The notes under the pieces: model-generated | The model's database searches: none | What the model was told of the DNA's origin: nothing | The model's input: the letters and a program-made list of their open reading frames with translations, nothing else | From: Antedon mediterranea | Taxonomy: Eukaryota > Echinodermata > Crinoidea > Comatulida > Antedonidae | DNA: 64,000 nucleotides | Assembly (NCBI RefSeq): GCF_964355755.1 | Contig: NC_092675.1 | Span: 19,482,912-19,546,911, forward strand | Reading direction: 5' to 3' | Part shown: piece after piece, positions 47,101 through 61,727 of the stretch | Position numbering within the stretch: the first letter of the stretch is position 1 | How the letters are laid out: each line of letters starts with the position of its first letter | Translations under genes and position numbers: made by a program

Positions 47101-50100
47101 GTAGACATCATGAACGTAGAAAGGCAACTGTGTGTAGTTCAATTCTTTGGCAGCAGCAACTAAAAACATAAAATATTAAAATAAATAATTTGTAACAAAT
47201 CATTCTCTGCATCATCTTATTTTTTTATTATTTTAAAAATATTTCATGGACTCTTTTTTGTGTAAAGCGCTTAGAAACATTTGTATTCTGACATTGCTAT
47301 ATAAGAGTAAGACAACCATTATCATCATTTTATTTGTAAAGGCATTTAAAGTTAAATTGGAAGCTGCATGTACAAACATAAGACTCATAGTCTAGTAATT
47401 TTTGCAGCCATGATCAATATCAGATACCAATTCAATATATAAATAAAAACAACAAAATCTACACAAACATACCATTTGATTTACAATATTTTTCAAGCGT
47501 ATGAGATGCAATTGGTGGAACAGATGGATGAATTGCTCCTTGAGACACTTCATACGACATCGCATCTATGTTAACCCACGCTGTCAGATAGTTGTAGAAA
47601 GCTTTTGGGTTGATTATACCTTCACTGTCCACCAACCGTTGAGTATGAAACTAATAAGTATAAAAGTATTACCTCATTATCATCTGCTTTAGTTGACTGT
47701 ATATTTGTAAAGATTAATCAATGGTTAACTACAGTAGTAGTATTATAGACTCGGAGGGTGTGAAGACATCTACTAAGCCGCGTCTATACTATCTAACTTT
47801 ATGTGACAAAATGTGGACATGATGATATATCACTACAATATTTGGGCATACCACTACCATTTTTGGGCACATCACACGTTTTTTGTCAAACTAGTTTGAT
47901 AATGTAGACAGAGCTTAAGGATTTACCAACAGCATGCAATAAGGAGCTTTTTATTTGGAGATGAGCAAGGATATACACATAATGTGTATATCATTGCTAT
48001 GTAAATGGGATCAGATGGTCAACCCAGAGTTAGGAACATCGCACAACACTTGCCCATGTAATTGAAGATGGCTTCCTTACAATATTACTAACTTTATGAA
48101 TAATTTTGTCAATTTCATTTTATTTAACTGTACTGTTTCTACTGTAGTTTCCAAAAAAATCAAAAGCTCCTATTGCATTTGTCAGTAGTGTCTGCTTTTT
48201 GGTTTATATACAGTTTAGTACATTATGTATTTACCAGATCTGTATTTATAGGTCTCAGTACTTCTCCTGTTTGTATTATGAGGTTGTATCCTATCATTCC
48301 TTTGTCTGAAGCTGTGACATGACACCCATCTTGTGTCAATGTCCCATTTGCTTTATTCATATCAAAAGCTTCTTGGATATCTAAACATCAATAATAGAAA
48401 TTAAATCATCTTTATTCATCATATTGTATAAACAGTGTGACATTAATTAAGTTCATCCATGTACATTTACTGTTACATAGCCTTCTGGACTAAGAAAAGT
48501 AAATATTTTCTACAATTCAGTAATATGTATTCTCAATCTTTAACATTATTTTAAACAAATACTGTACTGTACTTTCTAGTAACATAAACTTGAAATAGTA
48601 GTTTTTGACTGAACTTGCGGAAAGTGTGAGAACTTCCTTATCTTCTGGGTTTTAATTTAGTACATAATTTACTAACTTAATTATAATTTATGGGCTGTTC
48701 GTCACACAGAAAAATTTAAAAATACTAATAATAAACTAAAATAGAAAAGTAATACTGAATGTAAACTATACTCACGCAATAACCATTCTCTGAAATAATC
48801 CAACCAAAACTTAGGTAAAGATCCATCTGCATTTTTAATGATTTCTGGTATATTGCGAAACTCTTGGTGGTATTCGTAAAGCAACTTCTGATTGTTCGGG
48901 TAGTCAAAATCACCCATTGTTACTGCATAAATGTCATAATAACTAAAATATTTCAGCCTAGACTGTAGAAAGTCTTGTTCCCTTGTTCCAGTAGGAACGA
49001 CATCTGTCAAATCAAGCCCGTCTTCGACCTGCATGACTCCAAATACGCTGACGCCAAGAAAACCAGCAAATATCAATATTACAAAAGCCTGAAAACAAAT
49101 GATTTACAAGTATTATTTGGTATCGTAAGTACCTCTTAAGACTTAGGGTAGGAATCAACCCTTATTATTGCAAATAAGGAGTGTATATGAAAGCTTGTGA
49201 CATTGAATATATTTAGGAGAATAAAGCAATAACAGTATGCATACAGTAGTTTTGCGCTGAAAAGTTAATGAGCTACAACATTTCAGACAAGGGGTAGTAC
49301 GTTTGGTGGAAGGTATTAAGTGACTTTTAGACTGGCTAAACAAATTTAGTATTGGTGAAAAAGTATACGCTGGTTAACCTGTACAACATAAATGATTATA
49401 AATGTTAACAAAAAGACAGAAATGGTAAACTCAAACAGTACTATTACTGGAGTAACAATAAATAGTTCAATTTCCCATGTGTAAAATCTATTAAATAATT
49501 CTCACCTTTACAAATTTATTCATTAGAAATGGTGCATAATATTTCTTGACAAATCCAGACAATGACCACTGCCAACATTTAAATTTCTTCCTGTTATCTC
49601 TCCAACAAGCGACATGCTCATTTACAGAGTCCTGTCTTAATAAAGTCCTTGTGGAGGAAGAACGCACTCCTGTGCGCATGTTAGAAGAATCACGACCATC
49701 TGGTGTAGTCGTGCATGTCATCGTAGTTGATGGCTGAACAACAGTGACACAGTGGTCAGATACATTGTCACCAATATGGGTGACGGTCTCCACGGTTGAG
49801 TGAAGCGTTATACGCGTTTCCATTGGAGTTTGCTGGTTACGTCTATTCCTGTTTAAGTCTGGGCTATCTGATATTGGGGATGGTTGAATTGTGACAACTC
49901 TATTTGCACTTGAACTGTAAAAACCAATAATGAAACACTTAGGGGTAAACATTAAATGGGTATAAGAAATATTGGTAATTAGTTCCTAAACTTGACCCAG
50001 TTTCATGGTCATGCAACGTAATTATATTAAGATTAGTACGATATATTTGGAACACATTCTTTTTTAGAAGAGAAATTATCCTAATTAAAGCGGCAATAGA

Positions 50101-53100
50101 TTTCTTAATTTCATAATAAAGCAGATAAATCTATTAAAAAGTTTAATTTTAATTTACTAATTTATAAATAAACATATAGCTCAATTTTACCAATTTAGAC
50201 ATTATCTTCGTATTACCGTAATAGATTGGTATAAATTGTTTCTATGTATAGACTGGTGGTATATCAATTTTGTCACTGTATAGATAATAAATGACGAGTT
50301 TAATAGCATTTAATATTATATTAAATAGAGTTTAGCTTAACGGCTTACCTTGTGAGACAGCAGAAGATATCTACCCGTTTTTTATCTCTTCTATCTAAGT
50401 CTACGGCTAATATTGCAGGGAAGATGAGGATGACTGATAAAAAGTTGAAAACTACTATGATTGCAAACTGGAAAAGAAAGAACATCCATTATATCAATAT
50501 TTGAAAATGGAATATACTGTACATAATTTTAATAATAGAATTCTAAATTAATATGCTGAAAGTTTAAAAAAATAAACAGTAGGATTCTAAAAACAATTAT
50601 TAATAACAATATTATTATTCGAACAATACGATAATCAAAATTATGTTTGTTTTTCTTTTTAGTAAAAATACATTATCTTTAATTTGTTAAGTTACATATA
50701 ATATTCTATTATCAACTGTAAAGTACACAATATTAGGTCATATGCAACCAAACAAAAGTTCTTTATTATTTCAATAAATTCTTGGATGATGTTTGGCATA
50801 TTGAAAAAGTGCATATCATAGATTTAATTTCTATATGATAATAAAATGAAGACATTCTTGTACAAGAGTGATGTGTGGCCATAATGTGAATTGCAATTTG
50901 ATCCTATCAAGTTAGCATTATCTGGCAAGGTTATGATCCAATGCACCCCAGGCCCTGAACTAGCATAACAATCATCAAGATTGGAACAGGCTATCTCTGT
51001 TAAATTTTCTTTAATGTAAAAAAAAAATGTCATGCATACACATGTATTCTGATTCTGGAATATATCACAGTGATGTAGCCACAAGAAATACATTTTTTTC
51101 AAGAAAAAAAGTTTACGTATTTTTTTTTTTTTAACATTCGTATTTAATGTTATATCTTGGGGTGGGTCAAACTTAAAGTCTTTCTGACTTATATGACCCC
51201 CCCCCCCCCCACATGGTTACTTCATTGTATTTATTATCCTGTATGTTATTGTGTATTGTGGAAATAAATTGAATCTCAGTTCAAGCCATTGTGTTGTCAC
51301 AGGCCTCTGTGAAAAAGTGGTCAACTTTCATTACTAGTAGATTATTTATTTTGTTTCCATTTCGTGGCCAATACATGTATGGGGTAAGTGAAAAAAACAT
51401 GAACAAATCTTACTTGAATACAAAGAGATCTAAGGGCTGGTATTGGAATTATAGCAGCTAGAAGAAATGCACCCATGTTGTTGAGTGATGTCATAAAGAC
51501 ACACACACCGGTCCTTTTCAGCAGTTCACCTGTTTTGATCTAGTAAGAAACAAAAATGAAAAATTAAAATACATTTTTTAATAATAGTACGTTACCATAT
51601 ATATCTAATTTATTTTATAATAAAGCACATAATTATGATAAAGGCTGGAAGACAAGTTTTTTTTTATAAGACACTTCTGAAGCAACTTACTACCGATAGA
51701 TGATAGTTCAGCACAAAGAAGTTTCTTCTAAACTTTTAAACACAGTCTAGTCTAAGCTTAGACATTTTTATTTTTTCTTCTGAACTACTGTATGACAAAC
51801 AATTTACTAACAACCAATTTATAATGCTTTTTTTTTTCTTTCAGCCATAGTTATATTAATTTAATTGGGATTTCATAAAAATGTTTCAAGTCAAGAAAGA
51901 CTTTTTCATCACTCTAAAATTTGAGAACTGCGAGGTTAATTAAATACATAAATATTTTCTGAGCTGATACCACCTGGGGAGTTGCAAAAAACTCTAGCAA
52001 TCACCTTATGAGTAAGTTGACTTACAAATATTTATACCAACACCCTATCAACATAAACAGCCTTTCACAGAAATCCTAACAACTTCAAGTTATTTATGAT
52101 AGTGCCTAGCTTTGTATATGTGAGTGCAACAGACATATAACAAACATAATGGGCTATATATAATATAAACAAACACAATAAAATACACAACATTCTTTTA
52201 GAGTTGGGAATCTGTGTATTCTTTCCCAAGATTTTTTTTATGGTTTAAACTTTTGTAAAAGACCCAGAAACATTTTTACACTAGTTAAAATGTATTATAT
52301 TGCCTATTTTTATCTGATCTCATTTTCATTCATTTCATATCTTCTTATCTTTTTCAGCTGCAATGTACTCTATAATATCATTTTTCAATGTGTATGTAAC
52401 CAAATTGTAAATTATCTTTCATTTTAACTGCATTTTATATTTTTCAAACAAATGTCATTTTATTTATTTTTAAATTAAATGCATTTTAAAATGAGTATAT
52501 AATAAAGGAAAGATTTTTTTTACAACTTTTATCAAAAACAAAAATGAAATATAAAATTCTCAATCAAAACAATAAAAAAAAAGTATAGGCTTTTATTAAT
52601 TACTTTTTAATATATACAGAATTTATTTCCACATAATTTGTAATATTTTTCCCAGGTACTGTACAGTATGTTCTTAACCGAGTTATTACAGTGGACTATT
52701 TTGGCTGCAAATAGTACATCTGAAATTGTAGGGGACGATACGATATTACTACAGCTGCTGCTACCAATAGGAAATAATAGCAGCACAAAGGGTGAAAGAA
52801 AACTGAGAACACAGCGTCATGTAGACCAGGAGAGCTCACAAACACTCAAACATATGGCCAGTTGGAGATATATATATATCCCCCTAATATGATTATCAAT
52901 AAATCAATTTAGTAAACCATTAAACCACAGTTCCTGAACTACTGAACTTAATTTTTATATAATAAATGGTATTTTGGTAAAAATATTTTATTATAGGATT
53001 GCATGTCTACTACATTACAGCTTGTGTTCGGTTTTCAAGAGTGCCTGTAGATATTTATGATTGGCCAATCAGAAAGCTCCTACAAAAGTTAGAAACTGAG

Positions 53101-56100
53101 AACCAATCAAACGCTTTGGTCTGTATGAGGTTGTGAAATTTGGCTGGATCCCATGCATAACTGGAGCATGCCAAATATTTAGACCACCCACTAAGATTTC
53201 CCTACTAGCTAAGAATATAATCTTGGGTGGTAGGTTGGCCAATTTTAGCTTTACATTTATGAAATCATTGCATGCTCAGTTCATTTTTGTTTGTGTTACT
53301 TATAAGTTATGATTGGCCTCTCTGGGCAACCTCAAAAATAGATGCATTTTGTTTGGTTTGATTATTTTACTAATATTCACAAATTGCAAAACTCCTCTAA
53401 ATACAAAATAATATGCCCAACATTTATTGATAAGTGACCTAAAATGGAAATTCTCTTTTGAGCTACTTAATTTATACAGTTGAATCATTCACAAGATATT
53501 AAAAATGGTTGGGATTGATAATTATTGGAAATCTATTGTGAGAACCTACTATTTTAAATAGGTTACACAATAATTATTTAAATGTTCACAAAATTGTTAC
53601 AGAGTAAAGTATAATTTTATAAAGTTGTTAGCACTACATTTTAAAAATTAACTCTATACTTTTTATATCTTGCTTAAAATCAATTAATATTTATTATAAA
53701 CTATTTTAAACATTAATCAACAAATATTTTTTCTTAATATAGTAAGATTAAGAATCTGCTTAATAAATTTGTTTTGAAATAAAAGTAGGCTATAATTAGT
53801 TTGATTTCAAATAAATTGATTATCTTATTACTCAAGTTTGTTAAATTGTACGTTAACATGTTTTATTTTAAATATTAACTGAGTTTGTTGTCATAATTTA
53901 CCAATTTTTTAAATGAAAATTAATTTATAAAGTTTTGTTAATATCGATAGATTATCAAATTTATTATTACCATTATCGATTTTTAGGTAAATGGGTTAGG
54001 GTTTGTTGTTTATTCTTTTATTCAATTCAAAAATGTTAATTTATCAAATTGTGTTGTTGGCAAATATCCTTGAAGATGAAGCATAAGTTGATATGGTAGG
54101 CACCATCTGCCATTAGCAATCAACACTACACACAATTCAATAAGACCATGCCTGCCAGTTGCCTTATTATAGACCCCACCTTGAGGCGGCATCAGACTCA
54201 TTTTAATATAGTTAGAGCACAGTATTAGTCTACAGGCAATAGTATACCACTTTAGTAATCATGTCTTATAATATCATGCAACTCTCTATGTGAACGCTAT
54301 AAAATTGCGGATATAAAAAACAGACTATTATATAATTAGTTTTTAAATAAATTCTTTTCAATTGTCAAAAAGTTACAATAAAATATTACAGTGGGAATGG
54401 GACAACCAAGCAATGTACCGAATCATGTCATCTAAATACAATTATGTCATATGTTTTAATTTTATGAATCCAAATATAGATTGTTTATATATTAATTGGC
54501 TAGGCACACTACTACACCATTTTTAATACTGTTTGGAGCCATTTTTGCCAGTAAATGACAGGCTTTTGGAGAACACTGGATGACAGATACTGTACCATTT
54601 AGAAAAGTATAACATCCATTTTAAAATTAAAATATCAAAACTATAATTTATATTAAAATTATAAGAATATTTTTTTAAATAGACCACACACTATAAAAGC
54701 TGGTGATTAAAAAAAATTGAAAAAAAGCACAAGTGTTAGCATACTAGACTTAATTTCACACTTGATTGGTAACTATGTTTCTAGGGGATTAAATGTTCAA
54801 ATTCATGGGTCATAGTAGCATACAGATAATGCCAGTTTAGCACAAAGAATTTTCTTGTAAACTTCATTATAAGAAAAACCAAAAGAGTCATGCACATGTA
54901 CACTGTCAAGCAACCAAGTATAATTTGCATACTATTATACACAAGATGCATACTTTGAAAACTTTTCAATGGCAAAGAATGACATTATAAAGACTTTACA
55001 ACAATTTCTGTCGATTTCAATCGTCCAACTATTTGCAAATCGTCAAACTATTTGCGTCATATCAAAATGAGGCCTTTCTCATAAATAAACTGTTTTTAGT
55101 TTTTATTGAACACATAATGAGCTTATATTAATGGTGAAATAAATACTGTATACCCGACTGTATAAGAATATATAAAGCACATAAGGCTTACCAGGGTGGG
55201 CATTTCTGCTGGTAGTGATGCTGAGGAGTGCACAAGTAGAAACATATCATCAACTCCTAACCCCAATGCTAAAAATGGAAGCACCTGAAAAATATATTAA
55301 CATTTAAAGATTAATCATAAACATAAATAAATTATGAAAAATGAATTTGACAGGTAGTTCATAAATTGAATTAATTTGTAGTAATAATGTTGATCAAATA
55401 TCCTGATGAAATCAAACTAGCCAACATCAATCCTCCGAGAAACAAGTCAATCATGACAAATGTCACATGACGACATTTATGGTGAAGGAAACTGACAAGC
55501 TAGCCAATTATCAAGCAGGTAAAAAATGAGTTTTATATGCACTCTTTACTCATGTTACACTGTCTATACTCCCTTGGGTACAATGTCCTATCAAATGACA
55601 CTGCCCACCATAGCTGTCCCTCTACAACCTTGCTACTCTTGTCCCCATTTGTGTAAGTTCACAGTCAAAGCTATGTGTTTCATTGTCTGTACTTTCATAA
55701 ATAAAGGTTTGCCCCTACTTTGCACCAGCTAATAACATTTTCACAATTTATTACATGTAACACAGTGACATATATTTATTTCAATGGTAAGGGAAAAATA
55801 AAGAATGATAAAGTACCAAACTTCTTGTGAACAAGTATTTTATACTTTGAAATATATCACTACAATTTATGGCCCAGTCTATGGCACATTCTGGGAGAGG
55901 GAAATTAAAGTGGCAATTAGAGGTAAAGAACAGAACAATAATTTTACCATACAACTTTAGGTTTATGTAAAAGGTGTCAAGTTCTTATTAAAATTAATAA
56001 CAATAAATTTTACGTATCAAATTACAATTACACAAGTCTACCTATATGCATATAATGTGTTATGCACGTACACCTCATTTAAATGTGGTCTATTGAAACT

Positions 56101-59100
56101 AATTTATATGTTTATAAGTATTAATGGAAAATACACCCAAAATGTAAGTAAACATTTAATTGTTTTAACTGTTTTTTTTTAACTTGCCAACTATTATGGA
56201 TATGGTAGATTTTTTTCAATGATTTTACAAGTTGAAGGACCAATTCCACATACTGTGGACTTTAACATTGACATGTTATGATACAGTATACAATAGCTAT
56301 TATAGCATAATTTCATATTTTTTTCATGTCATTTAATTCCATTATGTAGGTCGCTTACATTAATCATGACCCAAATGCATTATATATTTAACATTTGTGC
56401 TGCAGGTTTGTGACCCAGAAAACCAAAATATAGGAGCAACACGACCTACATCTGGGACAATTCAACACAGAAACAGAATGTATTTCGTGTTATGGTAATG
56501 TTCTTAACCTGTTAGTGTGATGAGAGCTTCGATTTGAAATCCATTGGTAACAATAGGAATAGTTGTAATCCACGAGTGCTCGTGGCTACCGACCCATGGC
56601 ATTTGACTAGAACATTTGCCTTCCAGTCATTGTGTCTACATATATAATAAATTGCACACGCACCTCATAACAACAAAAAAGTGTCCATAATAAACTACCT
56701 TCCTTTATTATTTATTCTGATTTCTCTTAATGTTCTTGTTTAACATACTTGGTTTCATAATTTAATGTTACAGTCGTTGAAATGTACTACATATCATTTG
56801 GCAAAGTGGGACAAATTCTAAAACTTTAAATAACTTTTGTAATAATAATATTTGTAATAATATGTGGAATAAGGTGTTTAGGTCGACTAATTAATAAGGT
56901 AAAAGAAAGCATAAAATAAGCATACTGTACATACATTTTAGCATTCTAGTATAGTTTAAGATATTGATGCCAACTGTTAGGTTTTATAGTTGCATTCTCA
57001 AACCAATGCCTTATAATATTATATGGAATAATAGCCATAGAGATATAGTGAAAATGCTAGTATATGGTATCAAGGGAAAAAAGATCTATATATACATGAT
57101 ATACTACTAACAGCAAAAATGTTCACTCTTTCTTAAAAAGTATGTCAGAGAAAGATATCTCCTGGGTAACATCATTCGCTTCCAAAACTATGTTTGTGTT
57201 ATGACCCGATTCTCTTGTGCATTTTTTTCTCATTTTTATAAATAATTTAGATTAATTCGATTATAACAGACTGGTTGAGTGATCCTAGTTAAAACTAAAA
57301 CCATTATTTTGAAAGAAATAAACTATTGCACTGATGTTAAAAATCACTTTTACACTGGTTTCTGCAATTTATGTGGGTGGAGTTTTAGTGATAAATGCAT
57401 CGAAAAGCGGTTTGGTTTCTTGCTTGGGGCAAAGTCGCTAAGCTTAATTCTTCTGGCTTAATATCAATACCAGATTTTGTTCTACGAATTTTACTAAACC
57501 ATAGACCAGTAAAAGAACCATATGTCTTACCTGTGTTGTAGATGCATTAAACTGAATACCAATAAAGGCACAAAAACCTAAGCTCGCTACCACTGTTGCG
57601 CTTATTAAAAGTACTCCAAGAAGTCCTACACCACCCTGAGACTTGACACCATCAGTAAATTTCACCATGGTTAGAAAAGCAAATAGCACCTGAAATAAAT
57701 AAATGTAACAAAAAACGTCATGATTAGGTAAGCAGTGAACAAACCATAGCTCCGCAAATTATTAAAAATCCAGTTTTTATATCATCTTTATACCACAATT
57801 GTTTATAAGTATCGTAATTATAATACAATATTACTTAACATGACAACACCATTGAACCGCCCATAATTTTATTCCAGTTTTTTTGTTAAGCTCTGTCTAC
57901 ACTACAAAACTAGTTTGACAAAAATAAAGCGTGATATGACATCATGTCCATATATGGGTACATCACATTTTTTTTTGTCACATAAAGTTTGATAGTGTAC
58001 ACACAGCTTTAACTAATCTATAATAATTGTTTGCATGATATGTTTTTGACTCTCTATATCTTCAGCATTCCAGCACTTCAATAAGCATTGAAAATAATAT
58101 GTTTTTAATACTTAAAAACATGTGTTATTTTAAAAAATGGATTTGCTGAATTTATACAAATAAAGTACAAAGCCAGAAAGATTGGGGTGACTTTTTGTTT
58201 ATTTTATTTCTTATTTTGAAAGATTGTCTTTTTCTACACAAAAGAAATGTAGAAATTCTAAACAAAATCTATCTAGTACAATACTCACCATCAACAAGTA
58301 GCCACCGATAACATCAGGAAGGCTAGTCTCAGAAAACTCTGCCAGCACTTGGTTCATGGACGCTTCAGAAAATGCATTGACATCTTGGGTAGGATGATTA
58401 GGTTCGCTGTTCCGGACAACCTTTTAAGAAAACAAAAACTGGTTTTAAAAAGCTGGACACTTTCAATACGAAATAAATATAGTGTTACAACAGTTAGCAA
58501 CAGATAATCATAGCAACACCTTAAGATATATTGAAGTGTGTATGTTAGGTTACTCCTACCAAGTGTGGGGCTAATGGAATACTTCCATGGATATAGAGTG
58601 TTCAATAATAGAGGAATAGGCTATTGTGGTTCCCACTATAACACAACAAGCAGGTTTGATTTCAAGCAGGCGATGCAAACACAATTATTGGAAGGGCATT
58701 GCTTATGTTGCATCACTAGTGGGAACCAAGCTTTAGCAAATTTGATCATGTTACCTTAGTAAACTCCTTCTGCCAGGCATCCAGTATCTCTTTAGCCTTC
58801 TCCTCTGTCCATTTTATGTGACTGACTCTCTGATGGTTCTTCCAGTTATCATACATGTTCTTTTCACTTTTTAACAGAAAAATTGTTTCAAGGGCTTCGG
58901 CACTGCAAAAGGTAAACCAACATTTAAACTTTATTTGAAAATTGAAAAACATTTTTAAAGTTGAGCTCCACTCAGATTTTCTCAGCTTTTATATTAAGCA
59001 TGATTAATTGAAAGTGATTACATAACAAAAACCGGGAAAATACGGCAATATTTTTCAAAAACTCATTTCTAAAAATCGGTCGGAAAATAGTGTTTTTTAA

Positions 59101-61727
59101 TACGTTACACTTTTTCAGTAACTTAGAGGTTATTAGTTTACAATACGTCGCAACATTCTAATTAGCAAAAAGACAGACAGCAATGAGGAAGTAGACTATA
59201 CTTAGTACAAAAATAACAATATTTTAGCTGAACAAGAGCAAATTAAACACTCTTACCTTATTATATGATCACTCTCATTCTTCTTGATTCCACCCATTAT
59301 AAGTTCTTCTGGCCAGTCCATGTACTCTTTGGCATAACCACTGCATCCTCCCGTCATAAGTGATGGGAAATTAGGAATCTACAATAAAGAATACAGAATT
59401 TAGGGATATATAAATTGTTTAGCAGAAGTTAATGAATATAATGTACCACTATATATAATTAGTATTTGAGAAGACTAATTAAAGGATCTTACCTCTTTCG
59501 AAATCTTGTTCGGTGCTTTTGATGGGCAGTCGGGATCATATGGGTTGAGACATGGCCGGTCCTGATACCCGTGACCGATTCCAGACTAATAACAAAATGT
59601 ATACACGAGAAATTAAATCTTATAATGCAAATTCAACTTTATTATATTTTGTATAAAGTATATGTTGCTCTTCAAGGAGAATAAAGCTATTTATTGTTTA
59701 TCTAAGTTAGATAATAATAAAATAGACTTACTGTTTTGTATTGGTACAAAATAAACTTAGATAATGGTAAATGTGAAAACTAAATGTGTATGGCATAAAA
59801 ACAATTTCAATTTACTTACATCATCCAACATGTCTTTTATGCCTTCAGGGAAATAGCTTTTTAATGTTGGATGCTCTAAGAGTGCATAAGGATCTGTTTT
59901 TGTCCAAACTAATGGCTCATCCAATTGACTAAAATAACAAATAAACCATTTGTAATCATCTCTTTGAAATAGACTACCATAGAGCTATAACAAATTAGAG
60001 TGAGGATTGCAGCATAGAGTACGTAGTTAGCAAAACGCCAATTATTTTGAATTTTTAAATAAATGGTTTATTCTACTTATTCTATGCAGCAGAAACATAC
60101 AAGGTCAGAAAGATGGCTTTTTAGTGAAAATGAAGTTGGGTTGGTAGCCTGTAAACTAGGTTGAAGAATCAAACCTGGGGATAGTGACAAGCTCAGCCTG
60201 GCAAATTGCATACATGTTTCATTTTATTGTTGAGTGTCTGTAACTGGTCATCCTCGAATGGATTCAATGTAACTAGTAATTTCAGTAGCCTCTTTGAGCA
60301 TGACCATTCAGGCAGATAATTAAGTGCCAAACAGACTTGACTAAATTTCGTGGTAAACATCCTCAATGGTACATGGCTAACATAGCAATTATCGGTTTTG
60401 GCATCTAGGGAGAGGCAGTAAAGACATCCAAAGGGACAAAAAAATGAAGTTGACCGAAGAATTAGCAAGACATGATGAATGTACTTATTCTACAGTATTA
60501 TTAAAGGTTATACCATTGTCAAAACGTTTTAGGTGAAAGATTTGGATTTAACTTTATTCAAATTAAGAAAGAAATAATTTTTGGTAAGGGCAAGGCTTTG
60601 TTTTTGAACATAGCACAGTAACAAAAATGTTTTTACTTACGGAATATAAATTGGATTTTCAGGTCCTAGAAGTTTTGAACCCTCCCAAAAGCAGTCCAAA
60701 GGCGTTATAATTGTACAAGGCATGAGATTTTCAAAGATCTATAAATGATTAAAAAGGTATTAAAATGAGCACATAACAAACACAAAAAATGAAAATAACA
60801 AATTAACAAAAACAACATACTTTAAAATCTCATACAATTTCTAAATGATATTTGTTAATAATAATAAACAGAATAACTTCTAAATGTTCCACCCATATCA
60901 GCAAACAATACAATCATTGAACAATAAAAACAGTTGATAAAACAACAAACTACAGTATATCATTATCAGTCTTTTTTAATAAATTAAACACAAAATAAAA
61001 CTTAAACTTACATAATCTGCATACGTTTCAAATGAAGGAAAATTTTCTACAAAACAAATATCCTTGAATTTCCACGTTCTGAAAAGCAAAAATACCAACA
61101 AGTATAATAAATTAGTTTTGTAATATACAGACGTGGCTAAAGATAATATTATTATGAATATAAATTATTCATATGATAGCAAATGGGCAAAACCTATTAT
61201 TATTACAATGGAAATGGTAAACCCTAATTTTGAAGGTAAATTTTACCCACCATTTTGCGGATCGATGTATGAAATTAGGAGAAATAGAAATGTACAAATC
61301 TTCATTCATGTTATATTCTGAATAAAGAAGAACCTTTCCTTTGAGACACCTCTATTAAGGGAACAATTTTTCTAGAAACAATAAAGGCTAATATATATTT
61401 GACATAGCGGCAAGCCCCATTTAGAGCACACCCACATGGAAACACTTTCTTGCGTTCTGAATATTTCCTATTAATAGGGGTTTTACTGTAGTAAATTGTC
61501 ATATTTCAATATCAAATAAAAATGTTACTTTACTTACACATCAAACATATCAACAGAAACTTGCGTTGCTAATAACGATACATTCAGATGTAGTTGTATG
61601 TGTTCTTGTGTTAATATATTCATCTCGCTATGTTTTGGCGATTGGATTATTAGTTGGCTTGCACTCCTTGCCCCCTTCCCCAATGTGTCAAAGGTGTACT
61701 GCAATTCACGTTCAAGTCTTCCTCCCT
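44191..61727 (-). CDS. PTCH1: Patched, Hedgehog receptor (5' end outside window)
   Basis: Twelve-pass RND-like membrane protein that binds Hedgehog and restrains Smoothened. Exons: 61,538-61,727; 61,012-61,078; 60,641-60,738; 59,820-59,928; 59,493-59,585; 59,257-59,378; 58,755-58,902; 58,289-58,420; 57,531-57,689; 55,192-55,284; 51,414-51,539; 50,349-50,467; 49,506-49,914; 48,776-49,088; 48,235-48,380; 47,473-47,650; 46,879-47,159; 46,585-46,722; 46,074-46,216; 44,565-44,889; 44,191-44,457. All join in frame to 1,217 residues; the first ~100-150 are missing. Seen: [26 protein letters not shown], sterol-sensing domain with GVDD (TM4), [40 protein letters not shown] (TM10) and [13 protein letters not shown]. 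The paired TM4 Asp residues and the TM10 Glu are intact. The first exon start may be 61,727 or 61,725, since two AGs are adjacent. No PPxY motif occurs in the loop or tail. Confidence 0.96.
47775..47916. mobile_element. MITE family 1, copy D
   Basis: Inverted copy in a Patched intron. It begins AAGCCGCGTCTATACTATCT and ends GTAGACAGAGCTT, with the interior (TTTGGGCACATCACACGTTT) reversed relative to copies A and B. Flanked by TA. Confidence 0.85.
51197..51210. repeat. Poly-C tract
   Basis: Fourteen consecutive C, unusual in this AT-rich intron. It may be length-variable or an assembly weak point. Confidence 0.9.
51540..55191. other. Largest Patched intron in view
   Basis: 3.65 kb between the exons for TM4 and the following sterol-sensing segment. 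AT-rich; no further exon, gene or clear transposon was recognised. Short frames (52,668-52,892; 53,300-53,488; 54,781-54,975) have no support. Confidence 0.45.
55285..57530. other. Patched intron, nothing recognised
   Basis: 2.2-kb intron between the exons ending FNASTTQ and starting [13 protein letters not shown]. No gene or repeat was identified. Confidence 0.45.
57888..58009. mobile_element. MITE family 1, copy E
   Basis: Shorter copy in a Patched intron. It starts AAGCTCTGTCTACACTACAA and ends GATAGTGTACACACAGCTT. It lacks the left CCCAAATATGG part found in copies A-C. Confidence 0.85.
58621..58735. mobile_element. MITE family 2, short copy
   Basis: 115-bp element in a Patched intron with GTGGTTCCCACTATAAC and CACTAGTGGGAACCAAGCTT ends. 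Its interior, GCGATGCAAACACAATTATT, matches the longer copy at 27,064-27,274 in inverted orientation. Internally deleted. Confidence 0.75.
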
